Below, piece by piece: positions 18,711 to 29,943 of a stretch of DNA of 64,000 nucleotides (the stretch's first letter is position 1; every line of letters starts with the position of its first letter). This stretch comes from Roseiflexus sp. RS-1. GTDB lineage: Bacteria; Chloroflexota; Chloroflexia; Chloroflexales; Roseiflexaceae. Location: assembly GCF_000016665.1 (NCBI RefSeq), contig NC_009523.1:1426001-1490000 (forward strand), given 5' to 3'. The translations under genes and the position numbers were made by a program. The notes below the pieces were generated by a model, which was not told the DNA's origin, ran no database searches, and was given only the letters and a program-made list of their open reading frames with translations.

Positions 18711-20063
18711 TCAGCGATTGATGAACCCTTCATAATTGCGCATGACCAGTTGAGCTTCCAACTGTCGCATCGTGTCGACTGCCACACCGACCACGATCAG
18801 CAGCGCCGTGGCGCCCAGCCCGATTGGCACACCGGTAAGTTGCTGCGTGATAAAGGGCAGAATTGCGACAATACCCAGGAACAGCGCGCCGATTCGCGTA
18901 ATCCGGCTCACCACCTGGTCGAGATACTCCTCGGTGCGTTTCCCCGGTCGAATGCCCGGAATAAACCCGCCGTTGCGCTGAAGCGTCTCCGGGATGTTTT
19001 GCTGGTCAAAAATGACCTTTGTGTAAAAGTAGGTAAAGAAATAGACGAGCACAAACAGCGCAATCGAGTACACCAGCGTCCCGCTGCCGTACTGCGGGCT
19101 AAACGTTTGATACGTAAAGCACGCAATCTGCTTGAAGACGCCTGATCCCGGCGGCGCAATCTGTTCCGGGCAGGCATACGATGCAATCGTGCCCGGAAAG
19201 ATGATGATGCTCTGCGCGAAGATCAGCGGGATCATACCTGCCATGTTGACCTTCAGCGGGATATGGCTGCTCTGCCCGCCATACACGCGATTGCCACGCA
19301 CGCGCTTGGCGTACTGTACCGGGATGCGTCGTTGCCCCTCGTGCATCAGGACAATCCCCACAATCGTTCCCAGAGCGATGACCAGGAACGACACCAGCCC
19401 GATAATTTGCTCGACGCCTCCCAGTTCGACGGTTGTAAACGCCTGAATGATCAACCCTGGCAACCCGGCGACAATCCCGGCGAAGATGATCATCGACACG
19501 CCGTTGCCGATCCCGCGTTCCTGGATCTGTTCGCCGAGCCACACCAGCAGCATCGTTCCCGCCAGCATGCTCACCAGAATGGTAAAGGTCGGAAAGAAAT
19601 TATTCACAATATCGAACGGCGTCTGGAAGAGCGCCTGCCCTGTGCCAAGGCTGCGTTCGAGTGTCAGCGTCTGCCCATAGGCCTGCAACAGCGCCATCGG
19701 AATGGTCAGGTAAAACGTAAGGCGGTTCAGGCGCATGCGCCCCTGTTCACCCTCTTTGCGCAATTCTTCCAGCGCCGGGATGAGCGGCACGAGCAGTTGC
19801 AGAATGATCTGGGCAGTGATGTACGGATAGACCCCCATCGCTGCCACCGACAGGTTCTGCAGTGCGCCGCCGGCAAAAATATTAAGCAACTGTGCCAGTT
19901 GATTCCCCTGCAGCGCGATCCGCAGACTTTCCAGCGCCGTCGGATCGATGTTTGGCACAGGAATATGGGCGATCAACCGGAAGAGCAACAGCATTGCCAG
20001 CGTAAACAGGATGCGCTGACGCAGATCGGGCAACCGGAGCGCATTGACAACCGACTCAAGCAT
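18711..20063 (-). CDS. secY: Preprotein translocase subunit SecY
   Basis: The 450-residue protein has about ten membrane helices and the SecY landmarks RILFTLAMLLLFRLIAHIPVPN, MGVYPYITAQIILQLL, RRIPVQYAKR, GMIPLIFAQSIIIFP and the final NIPETLQRNGGFIPGIRPGKRTEEYL-type region. It forms the protein-conducting channel. The ATG follows AAAGGAG, and the gene lies between rplO and adk. Confidence 0.97.
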   Translation of the reverse strand: MLESVVNALRLPDLRQRILFTLAMLLLFRLIAHIPVPNIDPTALESLRIALQGNQLAQLLNIFAGGALQNLSVAAMGVYPYITAQIILQLLVPLIPALEELRKEGEQGRMRLNRLTFYLTIPMALLQAYGQTLTLERSLGTGQALFQTPFDIVNNFFPTFTILVSMLAGTMLLVWLGEQIQERGIGNGVSMIIFAGIVAGLPGLIIQAFTTVELGGVEQIIGLVSFLVIALGTIVGIVLMHEGQRRIPVQYAKRVRGNRVYGGQSSHIPLKVNMAGMIPLIFAQSIIIFPGTIASYACPEQIAPPGSGVFKQIACFTYQTFSPQYGSGTLVYSIALFVLVYFFTYFYTKVIFDQQNIPETLQRNGGFIPGIRPGKRTEEYLDQVVSRITRIGALFLGIVAILPFITQQLTGVPIGLGATALLIVVGVAVDTMRQLEAQLVMRNYEGFINR

Positions 20064-20112
20064 GCACTTCTCCTTTAGTCAGAAAGCGGTCGGCGCCAGG
20101 ATCGTCCGCGCC

Positions 20113-20637
20113 TCACGCCTTCTGCGGCGTTTCCGCCTTGCGGCTATGCCGGGGCGGGTTGGGTCCCCGGCTACGACTGCGCCGTTCCACAACCCATGGC
20201 GTTTCGATGGCGGCGCCGCCAGCTGCTTCGATCCGCGCCCGCGCACTGGCGCTGAACTTATGCGCGTGGATCGTCAGTTTCCGCTCCAGTTCGCCATCCC
20301 CAAGAATCTTGACCGGCTTTGCCGGATGGATCCATCCCTGAGCGACCATCTCCTCAATGGTCAGTTCGGTTCCATCGGGAACATCGTTCAGTTGACCGAT
20401 GTTGATCACCTGATACTCAACCCGCCAGCGATTCTTGAAGCCGCGCAGTTTGGGCATTTTGCGGGTAATACGCATCTGCCCGCCTTCGAACGATGGCGAT
20501 GGCTTGGGACCGGAGCGCGCCTTCTGACCCATCATGCCCTTGCCGCCGGTTTTGCCCTTGCCCGAGCCGATGCCGCGCCCGATGCGCTTGCGCTCACGGT
20601 GCGCTCCTGGCGCCGGTTTCAAATCATGCAGTTTCAT
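20113..20637 (-). CDS. rplO: 50S ribosomal protein L15
   Basis: This protein starts [20 protein letters not shown] and has the [22 protein letters not shown] glycine-rich stretch, then [20 protein letters not shown]. At 174 residues it is longer than typical L15 because of a basic C-terminal extension after the canonical domain. Its ATG overlaps the rpmD stop. Confidence 0.97.
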   Translation of the reverse strand: MKLHDLKPAPGAHRERKRIGRGIGSGKGKTGGKGMMGQKARSGPKPSPSFEGGQMRITRKMPKLRGFKNRWRVEYQVINIGQLNDVPDGTELTIEEMVAQGWIHPAKPVKILGDGELERKLTIHAHKFSASARARIEAAGGAAIETPWVVERRSRSRGPNPPRHSRKAETPQKA

Positions 20638-20879
20638 GATCGGTTCCCCCCATCGCGCTCCAGATCAGCGCCCGTTTCGGCATCTGGCGAGGTGTCGTCG
20701 GCAATTTCTTCAACGCTGACCAGATGACGAACTTTGAAGACCATCCCGCGAATGGTTGGCGTATCGTCGTGAATGACGACGCTGTTCAGCCTGCGCAACC
20801 CGAGTGAACGGATGGTCGCCTTCTGGTCGCGGCTATACCCAATCGCACTCTTGCGATACGTGATTTTCAATCTGGACAT
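20634..20879 (-). CDS. rpmD: 50S ribosomal protein L30
   Basis: The first 60 residues ([52 protein letters not shown]) are a complete L30. An acidic tail of about 20 residues follows, which is not part of the usual protein. It begins three bases after rpsE and overlaps rplO by four bases. Confidence 0.95.
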   Translation of the reverse strand: MSRLKITYRKSAIGYSRDQKATIRSLGLRRLNSVVIHDDTPTIRGMVFKVRHLVSVEEIADDTSPDAETGADLERDGGNRS

Positions 20880-20882
20880 CGG

Positions 20883-21431
20883 CTACGCCTCCTGGGGCGC
20901 CGGTTCGCGCCGCATGCGCCGCAGGTTCAGTTCGCGCGGCGTCATCCCACGCATACGCGCCTGTTCTTCGAGCGACGTCAGCGCACTCAGCGCCTTAAAC
21001 GTCGCTTTCACCACGTTGATCGGATTGTTGCTGCCGTACCGTTTCGAGAGCACGTCTTTGATGCCTGCCATCTCAAGCACCGGGCGCACACCGCGCCCGG
21101 CGATGACGCCGGTGCCCGGAGCAGCCGGGAGCAGGCGCACCTTGGAAGCGGCAAACTCCATCTGCACTTCGTGCGGAATGGTCGTGCCGGAGAGCGGTAC
21201 CCGGATCAGGTTCTTTTTCGCCGCCTCCACACCCTTGCGGATCGCTTCGGGCACTTCAGCCGCTTTGCCCATGCCAATGCCGACATGCCCTTTACCGTCG
21301 CCCACGACGACGACCGTGCTGAAACTGAAGCGGCGCCCGCCTTTGACCACTTTCGAGACGCGGTTGATCTGCACCACGCGCTCTTCGAGTTCGAGTTCGT
21401 CCGCATTAATGCGTCGCTTGATCACTGTCAC
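20883..21431 (-). CDS. rpsE: 30S ribosomal protein S5
   Basis: The 182-residue protein contains [40 protein letters not shown] and [17 protein letters not shown] with a C-terminal region linked to decoding fidelity. The order rplR-rpsE-rpmD is the standard spc arrangement. Confidence 0.97.
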   Translation of the reverse strand: MTVIKRRINADELELEERVVQINRVSKVVKGGRRFSFSTVVVVGDGKGHVGIGMGKAAEVPEAIRKGVEAAKKNLIRVPLSGTTIPHEVQMEFAASKVRLLPAAPGTGVIAGRGVRPVLEMAGIKDVLSKRYGSNNPINVVKATFKALSALTSLEEQARMRGMTPRELNLRRMRREPAPQEA

Positions 21432-21510
21432 ACTCCATCAAGGCTAGAGGTTGCGGCGAAGGCGGCGCCTGCAACCTGCAACTGTGCTGCCGGGCAGACC
21501 GGCGGCGTTA

Positions 21511-21876
21511 TCAGAACTGGAGTCCGCCCGCACGCGCTGCATCGGCGAGCGCCTGCACCCGCCCATGATACTTGAACCCGCCGCGGTCGAAGACGACCCG
21601 TTCAATACCAGCGGCTCTGGCACGCTCAGCGATCACGGCGCCGACCGCCTTCGCTTGTTCGGTTTTCGTCTTTCCGGTCAGCGATGCGCGCAGTTCAGGC
21701 TCCACGGTGGAGGCTGCCGCCAGCGTTCGCCCAACCGTGTCATCAATGACCTGCGCGTAGATATGCATATTGCTGCGAAAGACGCACAACCGTGGTCGTT
21801 GCGGAGTGCCGTGGACTTTTTTCCGCACACGACGATGGCGTCGGATTCGCAGTTCTCGTGGTGTTCGTTTTGCCAT
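21511..21876 (-). CDS. rplR: 50S ribosomal protein L18
   Basis: The 121-residue product has [37 protein letters not shown] and the C-terminal [20 protein letters not shown] typical of L18, which binds 5S rRNA. It follows rplF. Confidence 0.97.
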
Positions 21877-21947
21877 AGCGATCTGCTCCTGAGGGCAGAG
21901 ATGACCATCCCCTGCCGCTGCTGAGTCGCAAAAAAGTTCTGGAAGCG

Positions 21948-22511
21948 TTACCGCGCTTTCCCTGCCTTGCCCGCCTTGCGACGAATCCGCTCATCACGAT
22001 ACTTGATGCCATACCCTTTGTACGGCTCCGGCGGGCGCAGCGCGCGCAGTTTTGCCGCTTCTTCGCCAACTTTCTGCTTATCGATACCTCGTATAATCAC
22101 CTGCTGTGGTTCATTTGCGCTGCGGCGCTCCAGCACCTCGAAGGTAATCCCTTCGGGTGGCGTTACACGGATCGGATGGGAAAATCCGACCTGAAGGACC
22201 AGGTTTTTTCCCTCACGTGCAGCGCGATACCCGATGCCGGTGATCTCCAGAATCCGCTGATACCCTTCGGTCACGCCCGTCACCATATTGGCGATGAGCG
22301 AGCGCGTCAACCCGTGCAGGGCGCGGTGGCGCTTATCGTCCGAGGGGCGCGCAACTGTAATCACGCCGTTCTCATGCGTGATAAGCATTTCCGGCGAAAA
22401 CTGTTGCGAGAGTGTCCCTTTCGGACCTTTCACAGTCACCCGGTTCTCTTCGGTGATCGTCACCTCGACGCCACGCGGGACCGGGATTGGTTTTTTGCCA
22501 ATACGCGACAT
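21948..22511 (-). CDS. rplF: 50S ribosomal protein L6
   Basis: The protein begins [19 protein letters not shown] and contains [32 protein letters not shown] and the C-terminal [20 protein letters not shown]. The ATG at 22511 gives 187 residues; the longer frame to 22574 would overlap rpsH and add nonconserved sequence. Confidence 0.97.
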
Positions 22512-22528
22512 GATTTCACTCCTCGGCG

Positions 22529-22927
22529 CTACCAGACGTAACAGAGAACCTCGCCGCCGACGCGCTGCTGCCACGCCTCGTGTCCCGCCATCACGCCGCG
22601 CGGGGTCGAGAGAATGCTCAACCCCAATCCGCCGCGCACCCGCGGAATATCGGCGCGTTTGGTATAGATGCGCAGTCCCGGCTTACTCACACGCTTCAGC
22701 CCGGTAATCACCGGTCGCCGATCGGGAGTGTATTTCAACGTAATAACGATCGTGTTGCGCGGCTTGCCTTCCTGCACCGTGAAGTCCTGGATGAACCCCT
22801 CGCGCTTAAGGATTTGCGCGATGGCGAGTTTCATCTTCGACGACGGGATCGACACCGTTGCGTGGCGGGCCATACACGCATTCCGGATGCGGGTCAGCAT
22901 ATCGGCAATAGGATCATGCATGCTCAC
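22529..22927 (-). CDS. rpsH: 30S ribosomal protein S8
   Basis: The 132-residue protein starts with [20 protein letters not shown] and ends with [20 protein letters not shown] and GGEVLCYVW, the S8 C-terminal signature. S8 binds 16S rRNA and in E. coli autoregulates the spc operon. A GTG at 22927 with AAGGAGG upstream, or the ATG six bases later, may be used. Confidence 0.96.
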
Positions 22928-22973
22928 TGCGGTCCTCCTTCATCTCCGGACTGACTGTAGGCGTCGGATCTGC

Positions 22974-23159
22974 TCACCAGCTCGATTTCGTCACGCCGGG
23001 GATCAACCCGCGCAGGGCGTGTTCGCGGAAGCAAATGCGACACATACCGAACTTCCGCATATATGCACGTGGACGCCCACAGATCTTACAGCGGTTGTAG
23101 GCCCGCACTTTATACTTTTGCGGCCGCTGTGCTTTGACAATCAACGCTTTTCGTGCCAA
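22974..23159 (-). CDS. rpsN: 30S ribosomal protein S14, zinc-binding type (type Z)
   Basis: A TTG at 23159 with AAGGAG seven bases upstream starts a 61-residue product, exactly the usual type Z length: [20 protein letters not shown], then [20 protein letters not shown] and [20 protein letters not shown]. CxxC at CKIC and CRIC form the zinc site. A longer frame to 23177 adds residues not seen in S14. Confidence 0.95.
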   Translation of the reverse strand: MARKALIVKAQRPQKYKVRAYNRCKICGRPRAYMRKFGMCRICFREHALRGLIPGVTKSSW

Positions 23160-23233
23160 ACCAGATCTCCTTGTCAATAGTCCGGGCTGGTCAGCGCCTT
23201 TTTTGAGGATCGGCGCTCCTGGCCTGGACGCAC

Positions 23234-23776
23234 CTAATCACGAAACGGCATGCCGAGACGCTTGAGCAACGCATACCCCTGTTCATCATCAGGTGCGGTT
23301 GTCACAATCACCACTTCGAGACCACGGAGTTTATCGACCTTATCGTAGTCGATCTCCGGGAAGACTATCTGCTCACGCAGACCGATCGAGTAGTTGCCGC
23401 GTCCATCGAACGAACGACGACTGACGCCGCGAAAATCGCGCAGGCGTGGCAGCACCAGATTCATCAACCGATCAAGGAAGGACCACATGCGTGGACCACG
23501 CAGCGTGACCATGACCCCGATCGGCATCCCCTGACGCACCTTGAACGCTGCAATCGACTTCCTGGCACGGGTGATCACCGGCTTCTGACCGGCGATTGCC
23601 GCCAGATCGGCTGTTGCAGCATCAAGCGCCTTCGAGTTCTGGATCGCCTCGCCCAGTCCGATGTTCAGCACGATTTTCTCGATCCGCGGCACCTGCATGA
23701 CGGAGCGATAGCGAAACTCCTGCATCAGCGCCGGCACAACCTCAGTCTGATATTTTTCTTTGAGTCGTGGTACCAT
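23234..23776 (-). CDS. rplE: 50S ribosomal protein L5
   Basis: The 180-residue protein contains [60 protein letters not shown] and [20 protein letters not shown], all L5 landmarks. The start at 23776 has AGGAG six bases upstream and matches family length. L5 contacts 5S rRNA and the P-site tRNA. Confidence 0.97.
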   Translation of the reverse strand: MVPRLKEKYQTEVVPALMQEFRYRSVMQVPRIEKIVLNIGLGEAIQNSKALDAATADLAAIAGQKPVITRARKSIAAFKVRQGMPIGVMVTLRGPRMWSFLDRLMNLVLPRLRDFRGVSRRSFDGRGNYSIGLREQIVFPEIDYDKVDKLRGLEVVIVTTAPDDEQGYALLKRLGMPFRD

Positions 23777-23826
23777 CACCTGCTCCTCGAGAACCCGGAG
23801 CGCAGTTGTCGCTCCGTTCTCGCCAT

Positions 23827-24159
23827 TCACTCATCGATGACGGCATCACACGCTTTACAGTACCGTACCTTTTTGGGTCGGCCCTTGTGATCCGTCTCTT
23901 CCAGAAAGCGATGCCCGGTTCGTGACGCGCGACCGCACGTCGGGCAGATCAGCATCACATTCGACACATGGATCGGCGCTTCCATCTCAATAATCCCGCC
24001 GGGTCGTGTTGGACCGCGCGGCTTCATGTGTCGTTTCACAATATTCAGTCCCTCAACGATCACCCGTTGCTCTTTGGGGCGCGCCTCTTTGATTTTGCCG
24101 CGCTTGCCGCGATCTTTTCCGGTGATGATCAGGACTTCGTCGCCGGTTTTGACATGCAT
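23827..24159 (-). CDS. rplX: 50S ribosomal protein L24
   Basis: The protein begins [20 protein letters not shown] (KOW motif), continues [20 protein letters not shown] and [20 protein letters not shown], and carries four cysteines (CPTCG and CKACD), a zinc-ribbon-like addition. The ATG at 24159 is preceded by AAGG; an upstream frame overlaps rplN. Confidence 0.96.
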   Translation of the reverse strand: MHVKTGDEVLIITGKDRGKRGKIKEARPKEQRVIVEGLNIVKRHMKPRGPTRPGGIIEMEAPIHVSNVMLICPTCGRASRTGHRFLEETDHKGRPKKVRYCKACDAVIDE

Positions 24160-24173
24160 AGCACCTTCTCCCA

Positions 24174-24542
24174 TCACAGTACTTCCGGCGCCAGCGAGAT
24201 GATCTTCATGAATGCGCGTTCGCGCAACTCACGAGCGACGGGACCGAAGATGCGCGTCCCCCGCGGGTTGTTGTCCTTCCCGATGATCACCGCTGCATTG
24301 TCATCGAACCGGATGTGCGAACCATCGGGGCGGCCATACTCCTTTGCCGTGCGCACGATGACGGCGCGCACCACTTCGCCCTTCTTCACCGCGCCGCCGG
24401 GAGTCGCTTCCTTGACCGAAGCGACAATGACATCGCCGACGCGGCCGTAGCGCACACGTGAGCCGCCCAACACGCGGATGCAGAGTATCTCCTTTGCGCC
24501 GGTATTATCGGCAACACGCAGCCGCGTTTCCTGCTGCACCAT
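24174..24542 (-). CDS. rplN: 50S ribosomal protein L14
   Basis: The 122-residue protein has the classic start [20 protein letters not shown], then [30 protein letters not shown]-like [12 protein letters not shown] and [18 protein letters not shown]. It is the first gene of the spc group, directly after rpsQ. Confidence 0.97.
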
Positions 24543-24544
24543 GG

Positions 24545-24805
24545 TCAGGCCTCCTCATTGCGCTTGATAATCTCAACCACTTCCCAGCGTTTGGTCTTGC
24601 TCAGCGGGCGAGTTTCGCCGATGCGCACGATATCGCCGATCCGACACTGCTGCTCATCGTGCGCATGGAACTTGCTGGTGCGGCGAATGATTTTGCGATA
24701 GAGCGGATGCGGCTTCAGATAGTCAACCGCCACCACAACCGTCTTCTGCATTTTATTGCTGACGACTCGCCCGACCTTGAATTGTCGTCGTCGCGCTTCA
24801 GTCAT
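24545..24805 (-). CDS. rpsQ: 30S ribosomal protein S17
   Basis: An 86-residue product containing [40 protein letters not shown] and [20 protein letters not shown], diagnostic of S17. It overlaps the rpmC stop by four bases. Confidence 0.97.
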
Positions 24806-25017
24806 CGACCTGTCTCCTGGACTTCAATGCCAAGTTCGCGCTCACGCAGGATCGTCTTGATACGCGCAATATCGCGTCGGACGACCCGCGGGCGGCCGGT
24901 GGCCGTCAATTTGCCCATCACCTGCTGAAAGCGCAGGTTGAACAATTCCTCGTAGCACTCTTTCAATTTCGCACGCAATTGCTGATCATCAAGTTTGCGC
25001 AACTCATCGGCTTTCAT
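24802..25017 (-). CDS. rpmC: 50S ribosomal protein L29
   Basis: The 71-residue protein [20 protein letters not shown] followed by [20 protein letters not shown] and [15 protein letters not shown] is a typical L29. The start at 25017 has GGAGG seven bases upstream. It contacts the nascent chain exit region of the ribosome. Confidence 0.96.
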   Translation of the reverse strand: MKADELRKLDDQQLRAKLKECYEELFNLRFQQVMGKLTATGRPRVVRRDIARIKTILRERELGIEVQETGR

Positions 25018-25439
25018 GCTGCGCCCTCCAGGTCTTCGCGCGGAACAATTTTGCATTTGATCGGCAGTTTCTGCGCTGCACGTTCCAGCGCCTCGTGCGC
25101 AACCTCAGGGCGGACGCCAGCCAGTTCGAACAGAATACGCCCCGGCTTGATGACCGCCACGTAGTGATCAACCGCTCCTTTGCCCGATCCCATGCGGGTT
25201 TCGGCAGGTTTGGCTGTGACTGGCTTATCTGGAAAGATACGGATCCAGATTTTCCCGCCGCGTTTGACGTGGTGACTGATGGCACGGCGTGCCGCTTCGA
25301 TCTGACGGCTTGTCATCCACGTCGCTTCGAGCGCCATCAAGCCGTATTCGCCAAATGCAACCGTGTTGCCGCGGTGCGCCATGCCGCGATTGTGGCCACG
25401 CTGCTGTTTGCGATATTTGACACGCTTCGGCATCAACAT
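25014..25439 (-). CDS. rplP: 50S ribosomal protein L16
   Basis: The 141-residue protein has [60 protein letters not shown] and [20 protein letters not shown]. These are the L16 landmarks near the A-site. It overlaps rpmC and follows rpsC. Confidence 0.97.
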   Translation of the reverse strand: MLMPKRVKYRKQQRGHNRGMAHRGNTVAFGEYGLMALEATWMTSRQIEAARRAISHHVKRGGKIWIRIFPDKPVTAKPAETRMGSGKGAVDHYVAVIKPGRILFELAGVRPEVAHEALERAAQKLPIKCKIVPREDLEGAA

Positions 25440-25454
25440 ACGATTGTGCTCCTT

Positions 25455-26243
25455 TCAGCTGCGTGACCGTCCGCCACGCCCGCCGCGCGCTGCGCCAGCG
25501 TTCGCGCCGCGTCCGCCACGCCCGCCTTTGCGCTGTGGCCGTTCTTCTTCCTCAACCGTCAGACCTGGACGTGCGGCGGCGACTGCCGGTTGCGGTAGTT
25601 GCGTCTGCCCCTTCTGATCGGGGAAGACCTCACCCTTATAGATCCACACCTTCACGCCAATCCGACCATACGTTGTGTGCGCATGCACCTGTGCGTAGTC
25701 GATATCGGCGCGCAGCGTATGGAGCGGAACCCGTCCATCGCGTTCCCAGGCGACGCGCGCCATCTCGGCGCCCGCCAGTCGTCCCGAACACTTAATCTTC
25801 ACCCCCTGGGCGCCCAGGCGCATCGCGCGCTGCACGGCCTGTTTCATCGCGCGCTTGTACGAGACGCGCTTGTTGATCTGTTCAGCAATGCTCTCGGCGA
25901 CTAGTTGCGCCTCAAGTTCTGGTTGATGGATCTCCTGAATATTGAGTTTGACTTTCTTACCGGTCCGTTTCTCCAGTTCAGCCCGCAGTTCATCGACTTT
26001 CGCGCCGCGTTTGCCGATGACGATGCCTGGCTTGGCTGTATAGACCGTCACCTCGACTTTATTCGCTGAGCGCTCGATCTCGATCCGCGCCACACCCGCA
26101 TTCTCAAGCTCTTTGGCAATGATCTTGCGCAGCATGACGTCTTCGTGGAGCAGTTCGGTATAGTTGCGCTCCGCGAACCACTTCGACTGCCAGTCCTTGA
26201 TATACCCAAGGCGGAAGCCGATCGGGTGCACTTTCCGTCCCAT
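25455..26243 (-). CDS. rpsC: 30S ribosomal protein S3
   Basis: The protein begins [20 protein letters not shown] and has the KH domain [20 protein letters not shown] plus the C-terminal [20 protein letters not shown] and [15 protein letters not shown]. At 262 residues it is longer than usual, with an Arg/Gly-rich C-terminal tail (about residues 230-262). The tail may bind RNA; that is inference. Confidence 0.97.
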   Translation of the reverse strand: MGRKVHPIGFRLGYIKDWQSKWFAERNYTELLHEDVMLRKIIAKELENAGVARIEIERSANKVEVTVYTAKPGIVIGKRGAKVDELRAELEKRTGKKVKLNIQEIHQPELEAQLVAESIAEQINKRVSYKRAMKQAVQRAMRLGAQGVKIKCSGRLAGAEMARVAWERDGRVPLHTLRADIDYAQVHAHTTYGRIGVKVWIYKGEVFPDQKGQTQLPQPAVAAARPGLTVEEEERPQRKGGRGGRGANAGAARGGRGGRSRS

Positions 26244-26290
26244 AGGTCCTCGCTCTCTCTTCTGCGGGCTGGCGCGGTGACGCCGCCTGC

Positions 26291-26632
26291 CTACATCTCC
26301 TCGCCGTCATCGACAATCACCGTGATATGGGTCGTCCGCTTGCGAATGCGATCGGCTCGACCGCGGGCGCGCGGCATGATCCGTTTAAACGCCGGACCTT
26401 CATCGGCGAAGATGTACTTCACGATGAGCGCATCGGGCGCCATATCGTAGTTGTTGGTGGCATTCGCCCGTGCCGACTCGATCGTGCGGGCGATCTCGCG
26501 CGCCGCTTTGTGGGGCAGGTAGCGAAGGATCGCCAGCGCCCGATCGACCGGCTTGCCGCGCACCAGATCCATCACCGGGCGCACCTTTGTCGGCGAGATG
26601 CGGACATATTTGGTTACTGCTTTCGCCTGCAT
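26291..26632 (-). CDS. rplV: 50S ribosomal protein L22
   Basis: The 113-residue product contains [40 protein letters not shown] and the beta-hairpin region [20 protein letters not shown], which lines the exit tunnel. The start at 26632 has AGAGG upstream and matches family length better than the longer frame. Confidence 0.97.
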   Translation of the reverse strand: MQAKAVTKYVRISPTKVRPVMDLVRGKPVDRALAILRYLPHKAAREIARTIESARANATNNYDMAPDALIVKYIFADEGPAFKRIMPRARGRADRIRKRTTHITVIVDDGEEM

Positions 26633-26687
26633 ATCAAACCTCTGTTGCGCCTGTCGCGCGCCTGCGGGCAATGCGACGGCGCTCCGA

Positions 26688-26975
26688 TCACTTCATTTTG
26701 CCGCGCTTGTCGGCTTTCTTCCCGCCGTGACCGCGAAACGACCGGGTTGGGGCGAACTCGCCCAGTTTATGCCCGACCATATTCTCGGTAATATACACCG
26801 GCACATGGCGTCGGCCATCGTGAACTGCGATGGTATGCCCGACCATTTGCGGGAAGATCGTCGAGTCGCGCGACCATGTGCGCAACACTCGCTTTTCGTT
26901 TGCCCGGTTCAATTCCTCGATACGGTTGAGCAACCGGATATCGACGTAAGGACCTTTTTTAGAAGAACGCGACAT
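26688..26975 (-). CDS. rpsS: 30S ribosomal protein S19
   Basis: The 95-residue protein [20 protein letters not shown] ... [20 protein letters not shown] and [20 protein letters not shown] is canonical S19, located between rplB and rplV. Confidence 0.97.
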   Translation of the reverse strand: MSRSSKKGPYVDIRLLNRIEELNRANEKRVLRTWSRDSTIFPQMVGHTIAVHDGRRHVPVYITENMVGHKLGEFAPTRSFRGHGGKKADKRGKMK

Positions 26976-26999
26976 ACGCTTTACCCTCTATCCTCATAT

Positions 27000-27827
27000 T
27001 TACCGTGTCCGGCGGCGGATAATGAAGGGATCGGTCCGCGGGTTATGGCGGGTCTTCACGCCACGCGCCGGTTTGCCCCACTTGGTCTTCGGGGTGGGCA
27101 TGCCGCGCGGAGCGCGTCCCTCGCCGCCGCCGTGCGGATGGTCGCGCGGGTTCATCGCCGCGCCGCGCACTTCGGGTCGTCGCCCAAGCCAGCGTTTGCG
27201 TCCGGCTTTCCCCAGGCGAATGTTCTGATGATCCAGGTTGCCGACCTGACCAATCGTCGCCATACACTCGATGAACACGCGGCGCACCTCGCCTGACGGC
27301 ATGCGCAGGGTGGCGTAGTTGCCCTCCTTCGCCATCAGTTGCGCGGCTGCGCCAGCGCTACGCACCATCACGCCGCCGCGTCCTTTTTCCAGTTCGACGT
27401 TATGCACCTGTGTACCGAGCGGTATCTGGCGCAGCGGCAGCGCATTGCCGACCCGGATATCGGCGTCGGGGCCGCTCATCACCGTATCGCCGACGTTCAA
27501 GCCGAGCGGCGCCAGGATGTAGCGCTTCTCGCCATCGACATAGTGCAGCAGGGCAATGCGCGCCGACCGGTTTGGATCGTATTCAATCGCCGCGACCTTC
27601 GCCGGAACCCCAATCTTGTCGCGCTTGAAGTCGATCCGGCGATAGTGGCGCTTATGACCGCCGCCGCGATGCCGCACCGTAATGCGACCATAGTTGTTAC
27701 GACCGGCTTTCTTGCGCAGCGGCTCGAGCAGTGATCGCTCTGGCTCTTTCTTCGTGATCTCCTCGAAGGTCGAGACCGACATATTGCGGCGACCTGGCGA
27801 GGTTGGTTTATACTTTTTGACCGGCAT
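27000..27827 (-). CDS. rplB: 50S ribosomal protein L2
   Basis: The 275-residue protein has [40 protein letters not shown] and the functionally important [20 protein letters not shown] with the conserved His. L2 is needed for subunit association and peptidyl transfer. It is between rplW and rpsS. Confidence 0.98.
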   Translation of the reverse strand: MPVKKYKPTSPGRRNMSVSTFEEITKKEPERSLLEPLRKKAGRNNYGRITVRHRGGGHKRHYRRIDFKRDKIGVPAKVAAIEYDPNRSARIALLHYVDGEKRYILAPLGLNVGDTVMSGPDADIRVGNALPLRQIPLGTQVHNVELEKGRGGVMVRSAGAAAQLMAKEGNYATLRMPSGEVRRVFIECMATIGQVGNLDHQNIRLGKAGRKRWLGRRPEVRGAAMNPRDHPHGGGEGRAPRGMPTPKTKWGKPARGVKTRHNPRTDPFIIRRRTR

Positions 27828-27830
27828 GGT

Positions 27831-28115
27831 TTATGCTCCCTCGAACAGGTCGATGCGGTCGCCTTCCGCAAGTGTGACGATCGCCTTCTTCCAATCGGCG
27901 GTATAGCCGTACTGACGCCCCCGGCGGCGCAGTTTCCCGCGCACATTCATGGTATGCACCGCCGTCACCCGCACATTGAAGATTTCTTCGATGGCGCGCT
28001 TGATCTGCGGCTTGGTGGCGTTGCGATCGACCTCGAACGAATACTTGTTGAACCTCATCAGGTTCGTATTCTTTTCCGTGATCAGCGGTCGCTTGATGAT
28101 CTGATGCGGGTTCAT
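27831..28115 (-). CDS. rplW: 50S ribosomal protein L23
   Basis: The 94-residue protein contains IIKRPLITEKNTNLMRFNKY, FEVDRNATKPQIKRAIEEIF and VRVTAVHTMNVRGKLRRRGR. L23 sits at the tunnel exit and docks trigger factor and SRP. It overlaps rplD by four bases. Confidence 0.97.
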   Translation of the reverse strand: MNPHQIIKRPLITEKNTNLMRFNKYSFEVDRNATKPQIKRAIEEIFNVRVTAVHTMNVRGKLRRRGRQYGYTADWKKAIVTLAEGDRIDLFEGA

Positions 28116-28783
28116 GACGCTTCCTCCTCACTCGCGCCCGCCGCCGCGACGACATGTTCCGGTTGGTCGAGATACCCTTGAGCGACGTCCACCGCCGCCT
28201 GCAGCATCACGATATGATCGTGCGTAAGCAGATCGATAACGTTCAGATAGTGCGCCAGCAGCGTCTTGACATTCGGCAGATTATTTGCCGAGCGACGCAC
28301 GTACTCATCCTTCTGGTCCAGCACGATCAAGGTCTTTCCGGTCAGATTGAGCGCGTTGAGTACCGCAATCATGTCTTTGGTGCGCGGTTTCTCGAACGTC
28401 AACCGATCCAGAAAAGTAATCGCGCCGTCGCGGTAGCGCGCAGAGAGCGCCGAGCGCACTGCCAGGCGGCGCATTTTGCGCGGCATGGCTTTGGTATATT
28501 TGCGCGGATGGGGTCCGTGCGCAATACCGCCCCCTTTCCGATGCGGCGCGCGGATCGATCCCTGTCGCGCGCGACCGGTGCCTTTCTGACGGTAGAGTTT
28601 GCGCGTGCTCCCCTCGACTTCACCGCGACCGAGCGTATTATGGGTGCCAAGGCGCGCATTGGCGCGCTGGCGTTCCATCGCCTGATGCATAACCGGCACA
28701 TTCGGCTCAATCCCGAAAACGTAATCGGATATCTGGATGACGCCGACCTCTTCGCCGGACTGGTTGTACAACCTGGCTTCCAT
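28112..28783 (-). CDS. rplD: 50S ribosomal protein L4
   Basis: The 223-residue product has the L4 loop motif [40 protein letters not shown] and the C-terminal [20 protein letters not shown]. In E. coli L4 autoregulates the S10 operon; no leader of that type is evident here. It lies between rplC and rplW. Confidence 0.97.
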   Translation of the reverse strand: MEARLYNQSGEEVGVIQISDYVFGIEPNVPVMHQAMERQRANARLGTHNTLGRGEVEGSTRKLYRQKGTGRARQGSIRAPHRKGGGIAHGPHPRKYTKAMPRKMRRLAVRSALSARYRDGAITFLDRLTFEKPRTKDMIAVLNALNLTGKTLIVLDQKDEYVRRSANNLPNVKTLLAHYLNVIDLLTHDHIVMLQAAVDVAQGYLDQPEHVVAAAGASEEEAS

Positions 28784-28827
28784 CGCACTTCCTCGATATA
28801 TCTGCTCATGCGTTCAGCGCGCTGCTC

Positions 28828-29460
28828 TTACGAGCCTTTGATCGCCCGGCGAACCATGACCAATCCATTCTTAGCCCCTGGAATGGAGCCGCGCACGAGC
28901 AACAGATTACGCTCTGGAACGACATCAACGACCGTCAGGTTTTGGACGGTTACCCGCTGATTGCCCATCCGCCCGGCCATGCGGGTATTCTTCAACACGT
29001 GACCCGGATCGGTGCCGGCGCCGATCGAACCGGGAGCGCGCAGGCGGTCGCTCTGACCGTGCGTGCGCGGTCCGCCGCCGAAGCCATGGCGTTTCACCAC
29101 GCCCTGGAACCCGCGACCTTTCGATGTGCCAATGACATCGACGCGCTGACCTGGTGTGAACATCTCGACCGTCAACACATCACCGACTTTGTGATCGGCG
29201 ATATTATCGGCGCGGAACTCGCGCAGGTGGCGCAGCAACTTACCTGCACCACGGAGATGCCCCTGTTCAGGCCTGGTCAGGCTTTTCGCCTTGACTTCCT
29301 GGTAGCCAATCTGGACAGCTTCGTACCCATCCCGCTCTTTTGTGCGAATCTGGGTGACGACGCATGGACCCACTTCGATGATCGTCACCGGGATGACCTG
29401 TCCGGTCGCATCGAAGACCTGGGTCATGCCGATTTTGCGGCCAAGCAACCCTTCGATCAC
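28828..29460 (-). CDS. rplC: 50S ribosomal protein L3
   Basis: A GTG at 29460 preceded by GGAGGTG starts a 210-residue protein: [40 protein letters not shown] and [20 protein letters not shown], the L3 landmarks including the loop reaching the peptidyl transferase center. It follows rpsJ. Confidence 0.97.
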   Translation of the reverse strand: MIEGLLGRKIGMTQVFDATGQVIPVTIIEVGPCVVTQIRTKERDGYEAVQIGYQEVKAKSLTRPEQGHLRGAGKLLRHLREFRADNIADHKVGDVLTVEMFTPGQRVDVIGTSKGRGFQGVVKRHGFGGGPRTHGQSDRLRAPGSIGAGTDPGHVLKNTRMAGRMGNQRVTVQNLTVVDVVPERNLLLVRGSIPGAKNGLVMVRRAIKGS

Positions 29461-29520
29461 AATTGCACCTCCGCAGCATGCGCGTTTTCGTTGTGCGCAG
29501 CGGCTGCTTTTGTTCCAGAC

Positions 29521-29829
29521 TTACAACTTGATTTCGATATCCACGCCCGCCGGAAGGTTGAGTTTCATCAGCGCGTTGATGGTCTGCTGGCTCGGATCGA
29601 GCACATCGATCAATCGCTTGTGGGTGCGAATCTCAAACTGTTCCTGCGAGTCTTTATCAATAAACGGCGAACGAATGACGCTATGCTTTTCGATTTTGGT
29701 CGGCAACGGCACCGGACCGGCGACGAGCGCTCCGGTGCGTTCGGCTGCTTCGACGATCTGTCGCGCCGATTGGTCGAGAATCTTATGGTCGTATGCCTTG
29801 AGACGGATGCGAACCTTTTGTTTCGCCAT
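29521..29829 (-). CDS. rpsJ: 30S ribosomal protein S10
   Basis: The 102-residue product [39 protein letters not shown] and [20 protein letters not shown] is canonical S10 (NusE), which also joins antitermination complexes. GAGG precedes the start at 29829; an in-frame ATG two codons earlier is also possible. It follows tuf after about 110 bases. Confidence 0.97.
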   Translation of the reverse strand: MAKQKVRIRLKAYDHKILDQSARQIVEAAERTGALVAGPVPLPTKIEKHSVIRSPFIDKDSQEQFEIRTHKRLIDVLDPSQQTINALMKLNLPAGVDIEIKL

Positions 29830-29943
29830 ATGCACCTCAGGTAGAGGGTAGTGGCGGTGGGGTAAAGCGTGGATCGGATGGTTGTTTCATCGATCTCTAT
29901 TCCTGAACGCTGATCCCCGCCGCCGGAAACCCATAACTCATAA